Shown here: positions 54,012 through 62,188 of the stretch, piece by piece
How positions within the stretch are numbered: the stretch's first letter is position 1
Layout: the number at the start of each line of letters is the position of its first letter
DNA from: Prolixibacteraceae bacterium
Lineage (GTDB): Bacteria > Bacteroidota > Bacteroidia > Bacteroidales > Prolixibacteraceae
Length of the DNA stretch: 64,000 bases
Assembly (NCBI GenBank): GCA_023229575.1
Contig: JALNYZ010000012.1
Coordinates: 62,001 to 126,000 of the forward strand
Direction of reading: 5' to 3'
The notes under the pieces: generated by a model
The model's input: only the letters and a program-made list of their open reading frames with translations
The model's database searches: none
Told to the model about the DNA's origin: nothing
Program-made: the position numbers and the translations under genes

Positions 54012-55166
54012 TTAAATTAGTTTGGCTACAAATTCAGCAATATCAATGGCTTCAATACCAGTGTGGTTACCAATGTTGTTTTTAGCAGTAGCCGACAGGG
54101 TTACGATCCGTTTGCAATGAATATCATTGGCCTGGATCCTGATCTTCTCGCCCAGTTTAACACCTTGGGAAAACATTTGATCGTTAAATGTAAATGCCGC
54201 TTCACCTGTTGAAAGTAATTTCTCACGGTTCCATCTCATTTCCACGAAATTTTCCCCTGCCGAAGCTTTTAATATTTCACGAGGGGCCTCAAACACATGG
54301 TTGAAGCGCCCTAAGAATTCAGAATCGGCCAATGTGGTCACCTCACTTGTTTTACCCAATATCAGACTGCCTGATTTGATCAAACCGGCCAAATATTCGG
54401 ACAGGTGCAGGATTTTCACATCTTCAGCAAAGGTGAGCCCCCATCTCGGAAAATCATTGATAAACCCATCATACTCCAATGGATCTGATACCAGCAAAAT
54501 TTTACATCCTGAACCGGAAATCCTTGTAAAGAGTTCGGTTGCCTTCACCAATGCTTCCTCTTCATATCCAAGCATATCAAGCATTTTACCACTTGTCGGT
54601 TCATTCTTCAAAAGGGAGAAATCCACCTTCAGCTTTTTTAGGATTTGAACGACAGCTTCGGCTATTTCTGGGTTTTTATAGTTTATTTCCGACCCCATGA
54701 AGTATAAGACTTGGGCCTTTTGTTCCGTTACGGATTCAGAAAATGACTTGGACTGATCTATATGATACGGATTGTTGTTTGTCAGTACAGAAGCTTTAAT
54801 TGCTTCAACAATTGCCGGAGCCATTTTGCGATTTACGATGTCCTTTCTGGCAAATCGAATCATGTTCGGAATATGCTGGCCACCCACTTCGAAGCCGGCA
54901 CACCAACTCATGCACGATCCACAGACGAAGCAATTGTAGACCGCTTCTATAGCAGAAGCGCTATATTCTTTATCGCCGTAATAAACGCTATGCAGCAACA
55001 TAGACCTGCCCCTGGGAGTATCAGATTCCCTGTAACTTATAAATGCTGAAGGACAAGCCTGTTTGCACATCGGACAGTACCGGCATGTTTTAATGGTATC
55101 TAAATTGTTTTTTGATATGTTTGTCATATTGCTAATATTATTTTTAGGCACATTTTTATAATCCAA
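54012..55166 (-). CDS. Fe-S oxidoreductase subunit (GlcF/LutA-like) lacking the CCG cysteines
   Basis: A 384-residue iron-sulfur protein encoded directly after a GlcD-type flavoprotein, which it overlaps by 11 bases (a later ATG at 55127 is an alternative start). Two ferredoxin-type motifs are complete: TCRYCPMCKQACPS and NCFVCGSCMSWCAG, each fitting CxxCxxCxxxC. The C-terminal half should hold two CCG domains, but no CCG dipeptide-rich motif is found. The expected positions read NEPTSGKMLDMLGY and LLSTGEAAF instead. The subunit should therefore still carry two 4Fe-4S clusters and pass electrons from the flavoprotein, but without the cysteine-rich catalytic centre. Partner assignment is secure, function inferred. 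Confidence 0.8.
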   Translation of the reverse strand: MDYKNVPKNNISNMTNISKNNLDTIKTCRYCPMCKQACPSAFISYRESDTPRGRSMLLHSVYYGDKEYSASAIEAVYNCFVCGSCMSWCAGFEVGGQHIPNMIRFARKDIVNRKMAPAIVEAIKASVLTNNNPYHIDQSKSFSESVTEQKAQVLYFMGSEINYKNPEIAEAVVQILKKLKVDFSLLKNEPTSGKMLDMLGYEEEALVKATELFTRISGSGCKILLVSDPLEYDGFINDFPRWGLTFAEDVKILHLSEYLAGLIKSGSLILGKTSEVTTLADSEFLGRFNHVFEAPREILKASAGENFVEMRWNREKLLSTGEAAFTFNDQMFSQGVKLGEKIRIQANDIHCKRIVTLSATAKNNIGNHTGIEAIDIAEFVAKLI

Positions 55167-56607
55167 AACCTAATTTACCGGGGTTCATTATTCCATTCGG
55201 ATCCAGTGATTTCTTTAAATTCTGAAGTATTTCGAAAGAATTTCCATAAAGTTCCGGTACCAGCCTGCTTAATTTCAATCCAATTCCATGATGTTCATTC
55301 AGTACGCCACCTGCATCCATAGCAGCTCTCAACGCATCGTTCCAGATGCTGTTATGCAGGAAGAGCATTTCATGCGGGTCGTCCGGCGGGGTATCGATAA
55401 TAAACCTTGCATAAAGCATACAGCCCCAATTAAACCAGTGAGAAAAGTGACCGATAAACCTTGCCTGAGGGTATTTGGTTTCAAGAACCTTTTTCATTGC
55501 ATTAAAAATATTCTCGATATCGCTGTAGGTTGCAACCGTGTCTAAAGTACCAAAGCACTGAGGCAGACTGAACATGTATGGGGGAAAAAAGAATTTGTAA
55601 CGGTTGTTCCACCATTGCTGGCCCAATTCTTCGCCTAAATCTTCGCCCCCTTCTTCATCGGCAATTTCATGGGCATATTTCAACTGCATGTCCACCATTT
55701 CTCTACGGCCATCGAAACCATATACCATGTATGCCCCTTTTTTATCGATTCCCAGTACTTTGTGGATGACCTCTTTCGTTTCATCTTCGCTGTACAACCG
55801 GATTACCGCAGGTTGAAGTTTTTCAGTCATTAATCGTTGGCCAACCCTCAATCCGGTAGCTAAATCCTTGAAAATAAATGCCCTGAATTTTCTTACTTCA
55901 GGAATTCTATTGATCGTCAGGGTTACTTTGGTCACAACTCCCAATGTACCTTCCGAACCAATAAACAACTGGTTTAAATCAGGGCCACAGGCGGTTTTAG
56001 GTACCGGAAGGCTTTTGATGATCTCCCCTGTCGGAAGGACAACTTCCATGTTGACGATCATGTCCTCCATTTTACCGTACTTGGTAGAAAGTACACCAGT
56101 GCCCCGGTGGGCAATAAAACCACCAACTGTCGCACAATTCGATGAAGCCGGGTCATGCATGGTCGATAATCCGAATCTTTCAAGTTCCCACTCCAGATGT
56201 TTCATGATGATTCCTGTACCAACTTCAACAGTCATGGAGTTCTGGTCGATATTGAAAACCTGATCCATTCTTTTGGTATCGAGGATAATTCCGCCGAACA
56301 CTGGAAGCGCTCCGCCCTGGGACCCGCTACCACCGCCCCAGGTAGTTACCGGAATCTTGTAGTTATTGGCAATTTTCAGAATTTTGGAAACCTCTTCCGA
56401 ATTGGCCGGATGCACAATGAAATCGGCAGAAGGACGGGTTAGGTCACGACCTTTCTGCCGGTCATGCCACATTTCAGGAATCCAAAAATAATCAACGGAA
56501 TAAACTTCTTTGTCAGAAGATTTTGTCGATACATAATCCTTACCTACAATGTCCTGCAACTCAAATAGGATCATGTCAAACATGTATGAGCTTTGTTCTA
56601 AATTCAT
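55156..56607 (-). CDS. GlcD-type FAD-linked 2-hydroxyacid oxidase
   Basis: A 483-residue FAD-binding oxidase of the glycolate-oxidase GlcD/AGPS/D-lactate dehydrogenase group, usual length. The FAD-binding part is seen as IPVTTWGGGSGSQGGALPVF, MTVEVGTGIIMKHLEWELE, SSNCATVGGFIAHRGTG and LFIGSEGTLGVVTKVTL. The FAD-oxidase C-terminal domain ends with GGVLNEHHGIGLKLSRLVP and LDPNGIMNPGKLG. It probably oxidises a 2-hydroxyacid (glycolate, lactate or a sugar acid) and passes electrons to the Fe-S subunit next door. In an operon with an aldolase it may remove the glycolate or lactate end-product, or instead act on an aldonate. Confidence 0.87.
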   Translation of the reverse strand: MNLEQSSYMFDMILFELQDIVGKDYVSTKSSDKEVYSVDYFWIPEMWHDRQKGRDLTRPSADFIVHPANSEEVSKILKIANNYKIPVTTWGGGSGSQGGALPVFGGIILDTKRMDQVFNIDQNSMTVEVGTGIIMKHLEWELERFGLSTMHDPASSNCATVGGFIAHRGTGVLSTKYGKMEDMIVNMEVVLPTGEIIKSLPVPKTACGPDLNQLFIGSEGTLGVVTKVTLTINRIPEVRKFRAFIFKDLATGLRVGQRLMTEKLQPAVIRLYSEDETKEVIHKVLGIDKKGAYMVYGFDGRREMVDMQLKYAHEIADEEGGEDLGEELGQQWWNNRYKFFFPPYMFSLPQCFGTLDTVATYSDIENIFNAMKKVLETKYPQARFIGHFSHWFNWGCMLYARFIIDTPPDDPHEMLFLHNSIWNDALRAAMDAGGVLNEHHGIGLKLSRLVPELYGNSFEILQNLKKSLDPNGIMNPGKLGFGL

Positions 56608-56618
56608 TTCAGCTTCTA

Positions 56619-58160
56619 TTAATTTATTACTTTATAAATCTCTTTGTAAATATCTTTCAACTGACCGTGGATAGCCAGATATAGCGGGAACAGCTTTTGA
56701 TACACCTGGTGGTTTGATTCATCAGGTTCAAATATTTTATCGGTTTTCACACATTGATTGACCGCATCAACCACATTTGAAAACAGTCCGATTCCGACAC
56801 CGGCCAGCAAGGCTGAACCATAGGAGGCATCGACCACCGATGGCCGAATAAGTTTTTTCCCAAATACATCACAAATAATCTGCGACCATGTATCACTTCG
56901 GGCCCCCCCACCGATGAGGATAAACGCTGATACTTCCAGGTTCATGTTTTCAATGAGCATGAAACAGTCTTTGAGCGAAAATGCTACGCCTTCCATCAGG
57001 GCTTTGAGAAAATGGCCTTTTGTATGGGACATTGATGCCCCAATGAAACTTGCCCTGAGATAAGGGTCCCAATAGGGGGCCCTTTCGCCCAAAAGGTAGG
57101 GATGAAAAATCAAACCATCTGATCCTGCCGGTATAAACTGAACTAAATCTTCCATCAGTTGGTAAACATTTTTGCCGGTTTCCCCGGATTTTTCAATCTC
57201 TTCGAAACAGAAATTGTCCCTGAACCACCTCAGGGCATAAGCTGCCGTATTGGTGGCTGCTGCCGTGTACCACAGATCAGGGACAACATGGGAATAAGTT
57301 ATGGTCAACGGATTTGGGTTTGGCCGGGAAGTCATCACATTGACATTGCCGGCTGTTGCCAATTTAATGATACATTGTCCGGGCTTGACAGCTCCGGCCG
57401 CGTAATCTTCCGCGGTTACATCTGATGTCCCGCATACAACCGGTGTACCTTCGGCCAAACCTGTTCTTTTTGATGCCTCAGCCGTAATTTTACCAACAAT
57501 ATCTGTAGGAGAACAAAGTAGCGGCAACACTTCAACAGGCAAACCAATCAATCGGCACAATTCTTCAGACCATTGATTTTTCGCCACATCATAAAATAAA
57601 GTCCCCTGTGCATCGATGTAATCTGTTTCCCAACTTCCCGTCAGCAAATATCTGATGTAATCTTTCACGAACATGATCCGGTGTATCTTCTGAAAGTTCT
57701 CAGGTTCATTATTTCTGATCCACAACAGTTGTGGCAACGTCCAGGTAGGTGAAACTTTTTGGTAGGTTATCCTGAAAATTTCTTCTCCCCAACCTTTTTC
57801 GAGGTATTTGACTTCCTCAATGCTTCGTTGGTCGGTCCACATGATGGTTGGCCGGATAACCTCCATTTGCCGGTCTAAAAGAATAGCATTATGCGTTGAG
57901 GCATCGATGGAGATTGACCTGATGTGATTCATATTGATATGTTTAGCTTCGCTTATCCTTGACAGGCAATTCGTTAAAGCTAAAAACCAGTCGCCCGGAT
58001 TTTGTTCGCACCAGGAGGGCTTTGGATGGCGGGTTTCGTACTCTTCCGAGGATTCGGCCACAATATTTCCATTCGGGTCGATGACTGTAATTTTACAACC
58101 ACCAGTCCCAAAGTCAATGCCCATCAGTAAAACATTCTTCCTGTCTGCACTGTTATTCAT
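56619..58160 (-). CDS. FGGY-family carbohydrate kinase (xylulokinase-like)
   Basis: A cytoplasmic sugar kinase of 513 residues, typical for the FGGY family. The N-terminal ATPase block is LLMGIDFGTGGCKITVIDPN. Further blocks are SISIDASTHNAILLD, IMWTDQRS (substrate-contacting Asp), VVCGTSDVTAEDYAAGAVKP and the C-terminal VSAFILIGGGARSDTWSQII. Substrates of this family include xylulose, ribulose, gluconate, glycerol and erythritol, and the subgroup cannot be fixed by eye. It is 11 bases upstream of the GlcD gene and 43 bases downstream of the ceramidase-like gene. With the PfkB protein it makes two sugar kinases in one operon, suggesting a branched route or two released sugars. Confidence 0.88.
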   Translation of the reverse strand: MNNSADRKNVLLMGIDFGTGGCKITVIDPNGNIVAESSEEYETRHPKPSWCEQNPGDWFLALTNCLSRISEAKHINMNHIRSISIDASTHNAILLDRQMEVIRPTIMWTDQRSIEEVKYLEKGWGEEIFRITYQKVSPTWTLPQLLWIRNNEPENFQKIHRIMFVKDYIRYLLTGSWETDYIDAQGTLFYDVAKNQWSEELCRLIGLPVEVLPLLCSPTDIVGKITAEASKRTGLAEGTPVVCGTSDVTAEDYAAGAVKPGQCIIKLATAGNVNVMTSRPNPNPLTITYSHVVPDLWYTAAATNTAAYALRWFRDNFCFEEIEKSGETGKNVYQLMEDLVQFIPAGSDGLIFHPYLLGERAPYWDPYLRASFIGASMSHTKGHFLKALMEGVAFSLKDCFMLIENMNLEVSAFILIGGGARSDTWSQIICDVFGKKLIRPSVVDASYGSALLAGVGIGLFSNVVDAVNQCVKTDKIFEPDESNHQVYQKLFPLYLAIHGQLKDIYKEIYKVIN

Positions 58161-58203
58161 TCGTCTTTAGTTTGTTTTTTTTTCGCATGGAATACCCACC
58201 AAC

Positions 58204-59793
58204 TCATTTAATGTTCCAGATCGGATTTATTATCCCCAGTGTTTTTTCAACAAGTTCCTGGCCTCCTTCTGGACCCAGCACGGTGCTTGCAGGGACAGCG
58301 CCATAAGATCCACCTTCAATAGAACGGGATGGGGGAAGATAATAACCACAACCGGTAAGCTGTACCAGAAAGGTCTGAGTTGCCGGACTACGTCCCTTGA
58401 TCCGCATTCCGTAATCCAGGTAAAGTTCAAAAGGATTGGTTGCAATTGCGATGTCGCCAATTCGCAGGACATGGACCTCAACCGGCATCTTAGGTTGCCG
58501 TTTCTCCAATTCATAACGTTCCTTGACGCTTTGCCGCCACCGCATTCTGGTATAGCTATCCGTAATGTCAAAGTACCATCTTGGTTTCTTCATTATTTCA
58601 GGGTTTTCCTTAATCTTCAAAAGCAATTCATCATACCTGGCTTTCCAACCCTCGCTTTCTTTTAGCGCGTTGTTTACATCACCAATGCCGATGAGCCTTC
58701 TGGAAAGTTCAACGATCTCCGTCCGGTGGACAAATTCCGGGTTCCATTCTATGTTCTTTTTCATATACTGTAAAACCGAAGTTATCGCATCGGCAATATA
58801 AATCGCTATTTGATTTCTGCGGCCCATGCTAAACCTGCCGGTTGCTATACTGTCCGGCCCCATGATCCGCTGCATTCGCTCTTCAGCTTTTGCCCCAACC
58901 ATTACATAAGGACCAAGATCGCCCGCCGCGCTGCATTGTGGTAAAATAAAAATATCCTTGCTAAGCCTTTGGCGAACCTCTAACCGTGTATCATGCCAAA
59001 AATCAGCGCTAATAAAATATTCATTTACACTTACCTGCGCTGGACAAGCTATATTTACCATGATTCCAGTCAGCTTGCTTGTCTTATCCCAGGTATAAAG
59101 TAAATTGACCGAATTGTCCATATATCCTTCCAGATGGCTAAAATCGGGGGAGTCAGTTTTTCCCAACAAGGTTGACTTTCCTGAAAAATCAACGGCAAGA
59201 CGGTTATCACCAATGACAGCATGGCCCAATCCAAAACTTATACCTCCGGGTTTGCGGCAGTTCCATGCCTGCACGGCTGCCTTTGCAATACGTTCGGAAA
59301 TATATTTCAGGCAAGCTGTAGGGGCCATCGCGTCAAGTTCAACTCCATACATACTCTTCGAATCAGCAGTAGAACTGTAAACCGGGGCGGTATGGGTATG
59401 GGTCGCGCTCACGATAACCTGTTCAGGCCGAAGTTCAGGCAACGATTTCTTTACCAGGCTCCTGACACTGTCCCGTAAAAAATCATCAATTCCAATTAAA
59501 TCACAGCTTATCATGATAGCCTTTTCTGAAGATGGCCCTCTACCGGATTCTATGGCCAATGCTGTTACTGTGATCGGGTCCTTTACCCCTTCCGAAATCC
59601 GGGCATTGAACAGTCCTTGAAGTAAAACAGGACTTTCAGGGGTTATATCCTCGGAAGCCCACCCTATATTAAAATTGCCTGTCTTATCGTTTTGGCTTAC
59701 TTTCTTTTCCTTGTTACCCGTAGTACAAGAAGTAAAGAATATCAGTGATAAAACAACCACTGGAATGGCAATCAAATATCTCAGGTTTTTCAT
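58204..59793 (-). CDS. Lipoprotein with neutral ceramidase-like domain
   Basis: An exported protein of 529 residues with a lipobox (LIFFTSC, C23). The main part matches the neutral/alkaline non-lysosomal ceramidase N-terminal domain: NIGWASEDITPESPVLLQGL, AIMISCDLIGID, VIVSATHTHTAPVY (zinc-binding His), FGLGHAVIGDNRLAV and ILPQCSAAGDLGPYVM. Bacterial proteins of this class without the C-terminal ceramidase domain are frequent in sugar-utilisation loci and their substrate is not known. Lipid amidase activity should not be assumed. Its start overlaps the GH31 stop by 4 bases, so both belong to the operon. Confidence 0.82.
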   Translation of the reverse strand: MKNLRYLIAIPVVVLSLIFFTSCTTGNKEKKVSQNDKTGNFNIGWASEDITPESPVLLQGLFNARISEGVKDPITVTALAIESGRGPSSEKAIMISCDLIGIDDFLRDSVRSLVKKSLPELRPEQVIVSATHTHTAPVYSSTADSKSMYGVELDAMAPTACLKYISERIAKAAVQAWNCRKPGGISFGLGHAVIGDNRLAVDFSGKSTLLGKTDSPDFSHLEGYMDNSVNLLYTWDKTSKLTGIMVNIACPAQVSVNEYFISADFWHDTRLEVRQRLSKDIFILPQCSAAGDLGPYVMVGAKAEERMQRIMGPDSIATGRFSMGRRNQIAIYIADAITSVLQYMKKNIEWNPEFVHRTEIVELSRRLIGIGDVNNALKESEGWKARYDELLLKIKENPEIMKKPRWYFDITDSYTRMRWRQSVKERYELEKRQPKMPVEVHVLRIGDIAIATNPFELYLDYGMRIKGRSPATQTFLVQLTGCGYYLPPSRSIEGGSYGAVPASTVLGPEGGQELVEKTLGIINPIWNIK

Positions 59794-62150
59794 TCCTTAT
59801 CGATTAAAATGTTAATTTCTTTACCGGTTTCCTGGATATCGTCGATAGTCAGGCTATGGGTGCTTTCATCAAAATGAGATACAAAAGAGCCGTTCCTCAA
59901 AGCTAATTTCCCTGGATAATATATTTTAAGGCCATGGGTCCTTTTTTGTGGCATTTTATCATAATTGCCGACCCTTGGATGTATGGTGATGTGAATATTT
60001 TCATTACTTTCCTGACTTTCAATAACTGTCCTTGCAATCTTGCCTTCGAGGTATTTGTAGCTTTCCCCATCGTCTTCAATTAAAGTAAATTTTGATTCGC
60101 CTTTCGGGAATATTTCCCAAAATATATTCTCGGGCGTATCGGTACCAATACTGCCTTTTACAGCCTGCGTCGGGACGATCGCCCCTGCTTTTACAAAGAG
60201 CGGTCCACCCTTATCCTTTGGAAATTCGGCCTGTATTTCCTGGTTTCCCTGCCATCTTTTTCCAGTCCAATAATCGATCCATTCCCCTTTGGGCAAATAG
60301 ACTGTACTATCAAAAGCCGATACCAGAAAAGCGTCACCAAACATATATTGGTGAATAAATTTATCGCATTTACGGTCATCAGGATAGATCAAAGGCATGG
60401 CCCGCATCATTGGCATTGCTTTTTCTGCTGCCAGATGGGCCATGGTATAGATGTACGGTATTAGCTTGTAGCGGAGCGTAGCATACTCCTTGAACATGGC
60501 AGCTTTTTTCTCACCCAGGAACCATGGCTGGACATACATATGCCAGCCCAAAAGCTGGGATAAGGCCTGGAAAAAGCCAAAATGAATACCTGCCCCGGTA
60601 TTTGTTTCCATATCGGTGCAAACATTGGAATGGCCTGAAAGCCCATGGTTTAAAAGGGAGACCAATGGCAGCGGGCCACCACCTGTGTCGCCAGCCCAAG
60701 TAGCTGCATAGCGCTGAATGCCAGCGTAACCTGCTACGGTATAGATCATTGGTCGTCTGCCGGTATGCGCCCTGAACCCAAAATTCATCTGTTTGCTGTA
60801 CAGTAATGGATAAAGATTGTGCATTTCATAATCTTCCATTCCATTCGCCCATTTACGGTCGGGATAAAAACATATTTGCCTTGCACCATCCAACTTGAAA
60901 GCTGAAGCGCCGTCATCAACAAATTTTTTGAGATGCTGAAACCAGGGTTCTCCTGCTTTGTGATCTTTATCCAGGTAGACCGGTGAAAAATGAGGATCTT
61001 TGAACAGGTCACTTTCAAGCGATTTGGTTTTAATGACAGTCTTTGTTTCCAATTTTCCACCATGAAGCTGCATCTCTTCATATTCGCTGAAGTCATAGTC
61101 ACAGCAAAGCCACAAACTGAGCCTGAAATCCATATTTTTCAATGCCAGGGGAAAAGTTCCATAATTTTCTCCTTTCAGCCAAAACGGGATATCAAAATTT
61201 TCCTTGTTCCACTCTTTTTCCGTTGAATAGTCATAATATTTTCCCATCCATCCATTGTGGCCATTCTCTAACCCAATGACATCGCAAGGAATACCCTGCC
61301 TTCTGAATTCATATGCTTCATAAAGGACATCCCGGGCCCTGACCCCCCAGTTATCGCAAACAAAGGTGAGGCCATAGCCCCATTTTGGTAACATGGTTGG
61401 TTTTCCGGAGATGTCAGTGTATTTATCCAACAAGTCGGGCATTGATTTACCGGCTATCAGAAAATAGTCGATGAATCCATTTTCAGCATGAAATGATAAT
61501 TGATTACTGACAGTAGCGCCTGCATCGAAGGAATGGTTCATCGTTGTATTAAGAAACACTCCCCAACCTTTGTCGCTCATTACAAACGGTATTGGCACAT
61601 AGGAAGAGACATTCATGACCACCATTCTGTTTTTATGCCCTCTTTTCTGAACCTTGTCCCTGGTTTCATCCCCAAATCCATAGAGCCGTTCATCGGGGTC
61701 AAGTTTGAAGGACAATCCAAAGCCTTGTTCCTGGCCAGGCATTGGCGGTTGATCATTTTGAACCAACAAAGTTCCGTTCCTTCCATATAATTGAACCCTG
61801 CCGTCATTTTTGTCAACAATGATTTTGGCGCTGTCGCTTGTAAACTCGATTCTATTTCCCTTGGTATTTTTTTTAATCCTAAGATCCTGGCATTTTGCAT
61901 TGACAATCCCATACTTGACCATTCCTCCCTCAGGAAAACTGTTTTTAGAATTCATCCGGATCCGGAACACCGATTGGCTTATAAAATCAATGCGAAGAAA
62001 GTTGTTGTTGATTTGCATACTAAAAGAAGAATCATTGGCACTAACCGGGTTCGCCAAAAATTGGTCATTGCTGAAATATTTTCCTGCTGATCCAAAGACA
62101 GTTACACTGAGAAGCATGCAGATTACCGAAGCCAAAACATTGTTTTTCAT
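59790..62150 (-). CDS. GH31 alpha-glycosidase
   Basis: A secreted family GH31 enzyme. The frame extends to 62177, but the ATG at 62150 begins a good signal peptide (MKNNVLASVICMLLSVTVFG) and is chosen, giving 786 residues. The N-terminal beta-sandwich includes LDPDERLYGFGDETRDKVQK. The barrel shows PKWGYGLTFVCDNWGV and IPCDVIGLENGHNGWMG. The nucleophile is the Asp in GASAFKLDGARQICF. ATWAGDTGGGPLPLVSLL is the acid/base region. A DUF5110-like C-terminal sandwich follows (FTLIEDDGESYKYLEG). GH31 covers alpha-glucosidase, alpha-xylosidase, alpha-galactosidase and sulfoquinovosidase activities, and I cannot choose. It lies 38 bases after GH36 and is probably periplasmic. Confidence 0.9.
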   Translation of the reverse strand: MKNNVLASVICMLLSVTVFGSAGKYFSNDQFLANPVSANDSSFSMQINNNFLRIDFISQSVFRIRMNSKNSFPEGGMVKYGIVNAKCQDLRIKKNTKGNRIEFTSDSAKIIVDKNDGRVQLYGRNGTLLVQNDQPPMPGQEQGFGLSFKLDPDERLYGFGDETRDKVQKRGHKNRMVVMNVSSYVPIPFVMSDKGWGVFLNTTMNHSFDAGATVSNQLSFHAENGFIDYFLIAGKSMPDLLDKYTDISGKPTMLPKWGYGLTFVCDNWGVRARDVLYEAYEFRRQGIPCDVIGLENGHNGWMGKYYDYSTEKEWNKENFDIPFWLKGENYGTFPLALKNMDFRLSLWLCCDYDFSEYEEMQLHGGKLETKTVIKTKSLESDLFKDPHFSPVYLDKDHKAGEPWFQHLKKFVDDGASAFKLDGARQICFYPDRKWANGMEDYEMHNLYPLLYSKQMNFGFRAHTGRRPMIYTVAGYAGIQRYAATWAGDTGGGPLPLVSLLNHGLSGHSNVCTDMETNTGAGIHFGFFQALSQLLGWHMYVQPWFLGEKKAAMFKEYATLRYKLIPYIYTMAHLAAEKAMPMMRAMPLIYPDDRKCDKFIHQYMFGDAFLVSAFDSTVYLPKGEWIDYWTGKRWQGNQEIQAEFPKDKGGPLFVKAGAIVPTQAVKGSIGTDTPENIFWEIFPKGESKFTLIEDDGESYKYLEGKIARTVIESQESNENIHITIHPRVGNYDKMPQKRTHGLKIYYPGKLALRNGSFVSHFDESTHSLTIDDIQETGKEINILIDKE

Positions 62151-62188
62151 ATTTTTTAATTCACTTATTAATATCATTTGGATATCTT

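Noticed and set aside
58204..59793. True ceramidase
   Set aside because: Only the N-terminal ceramidase-like domain is present and the operon is about sugars, so lipid amidase activity is not claimed.
59790..62150. GH31 enzyme as a sulfoquinovosidase feeding a sulfosugar pathway
   Set aside because: I saw no sulfoquinovosidase-type signature and no sulfolactaldehyde or sulfonate-export genes; the neighbours fit neutral sugars or cyclitols equally well.
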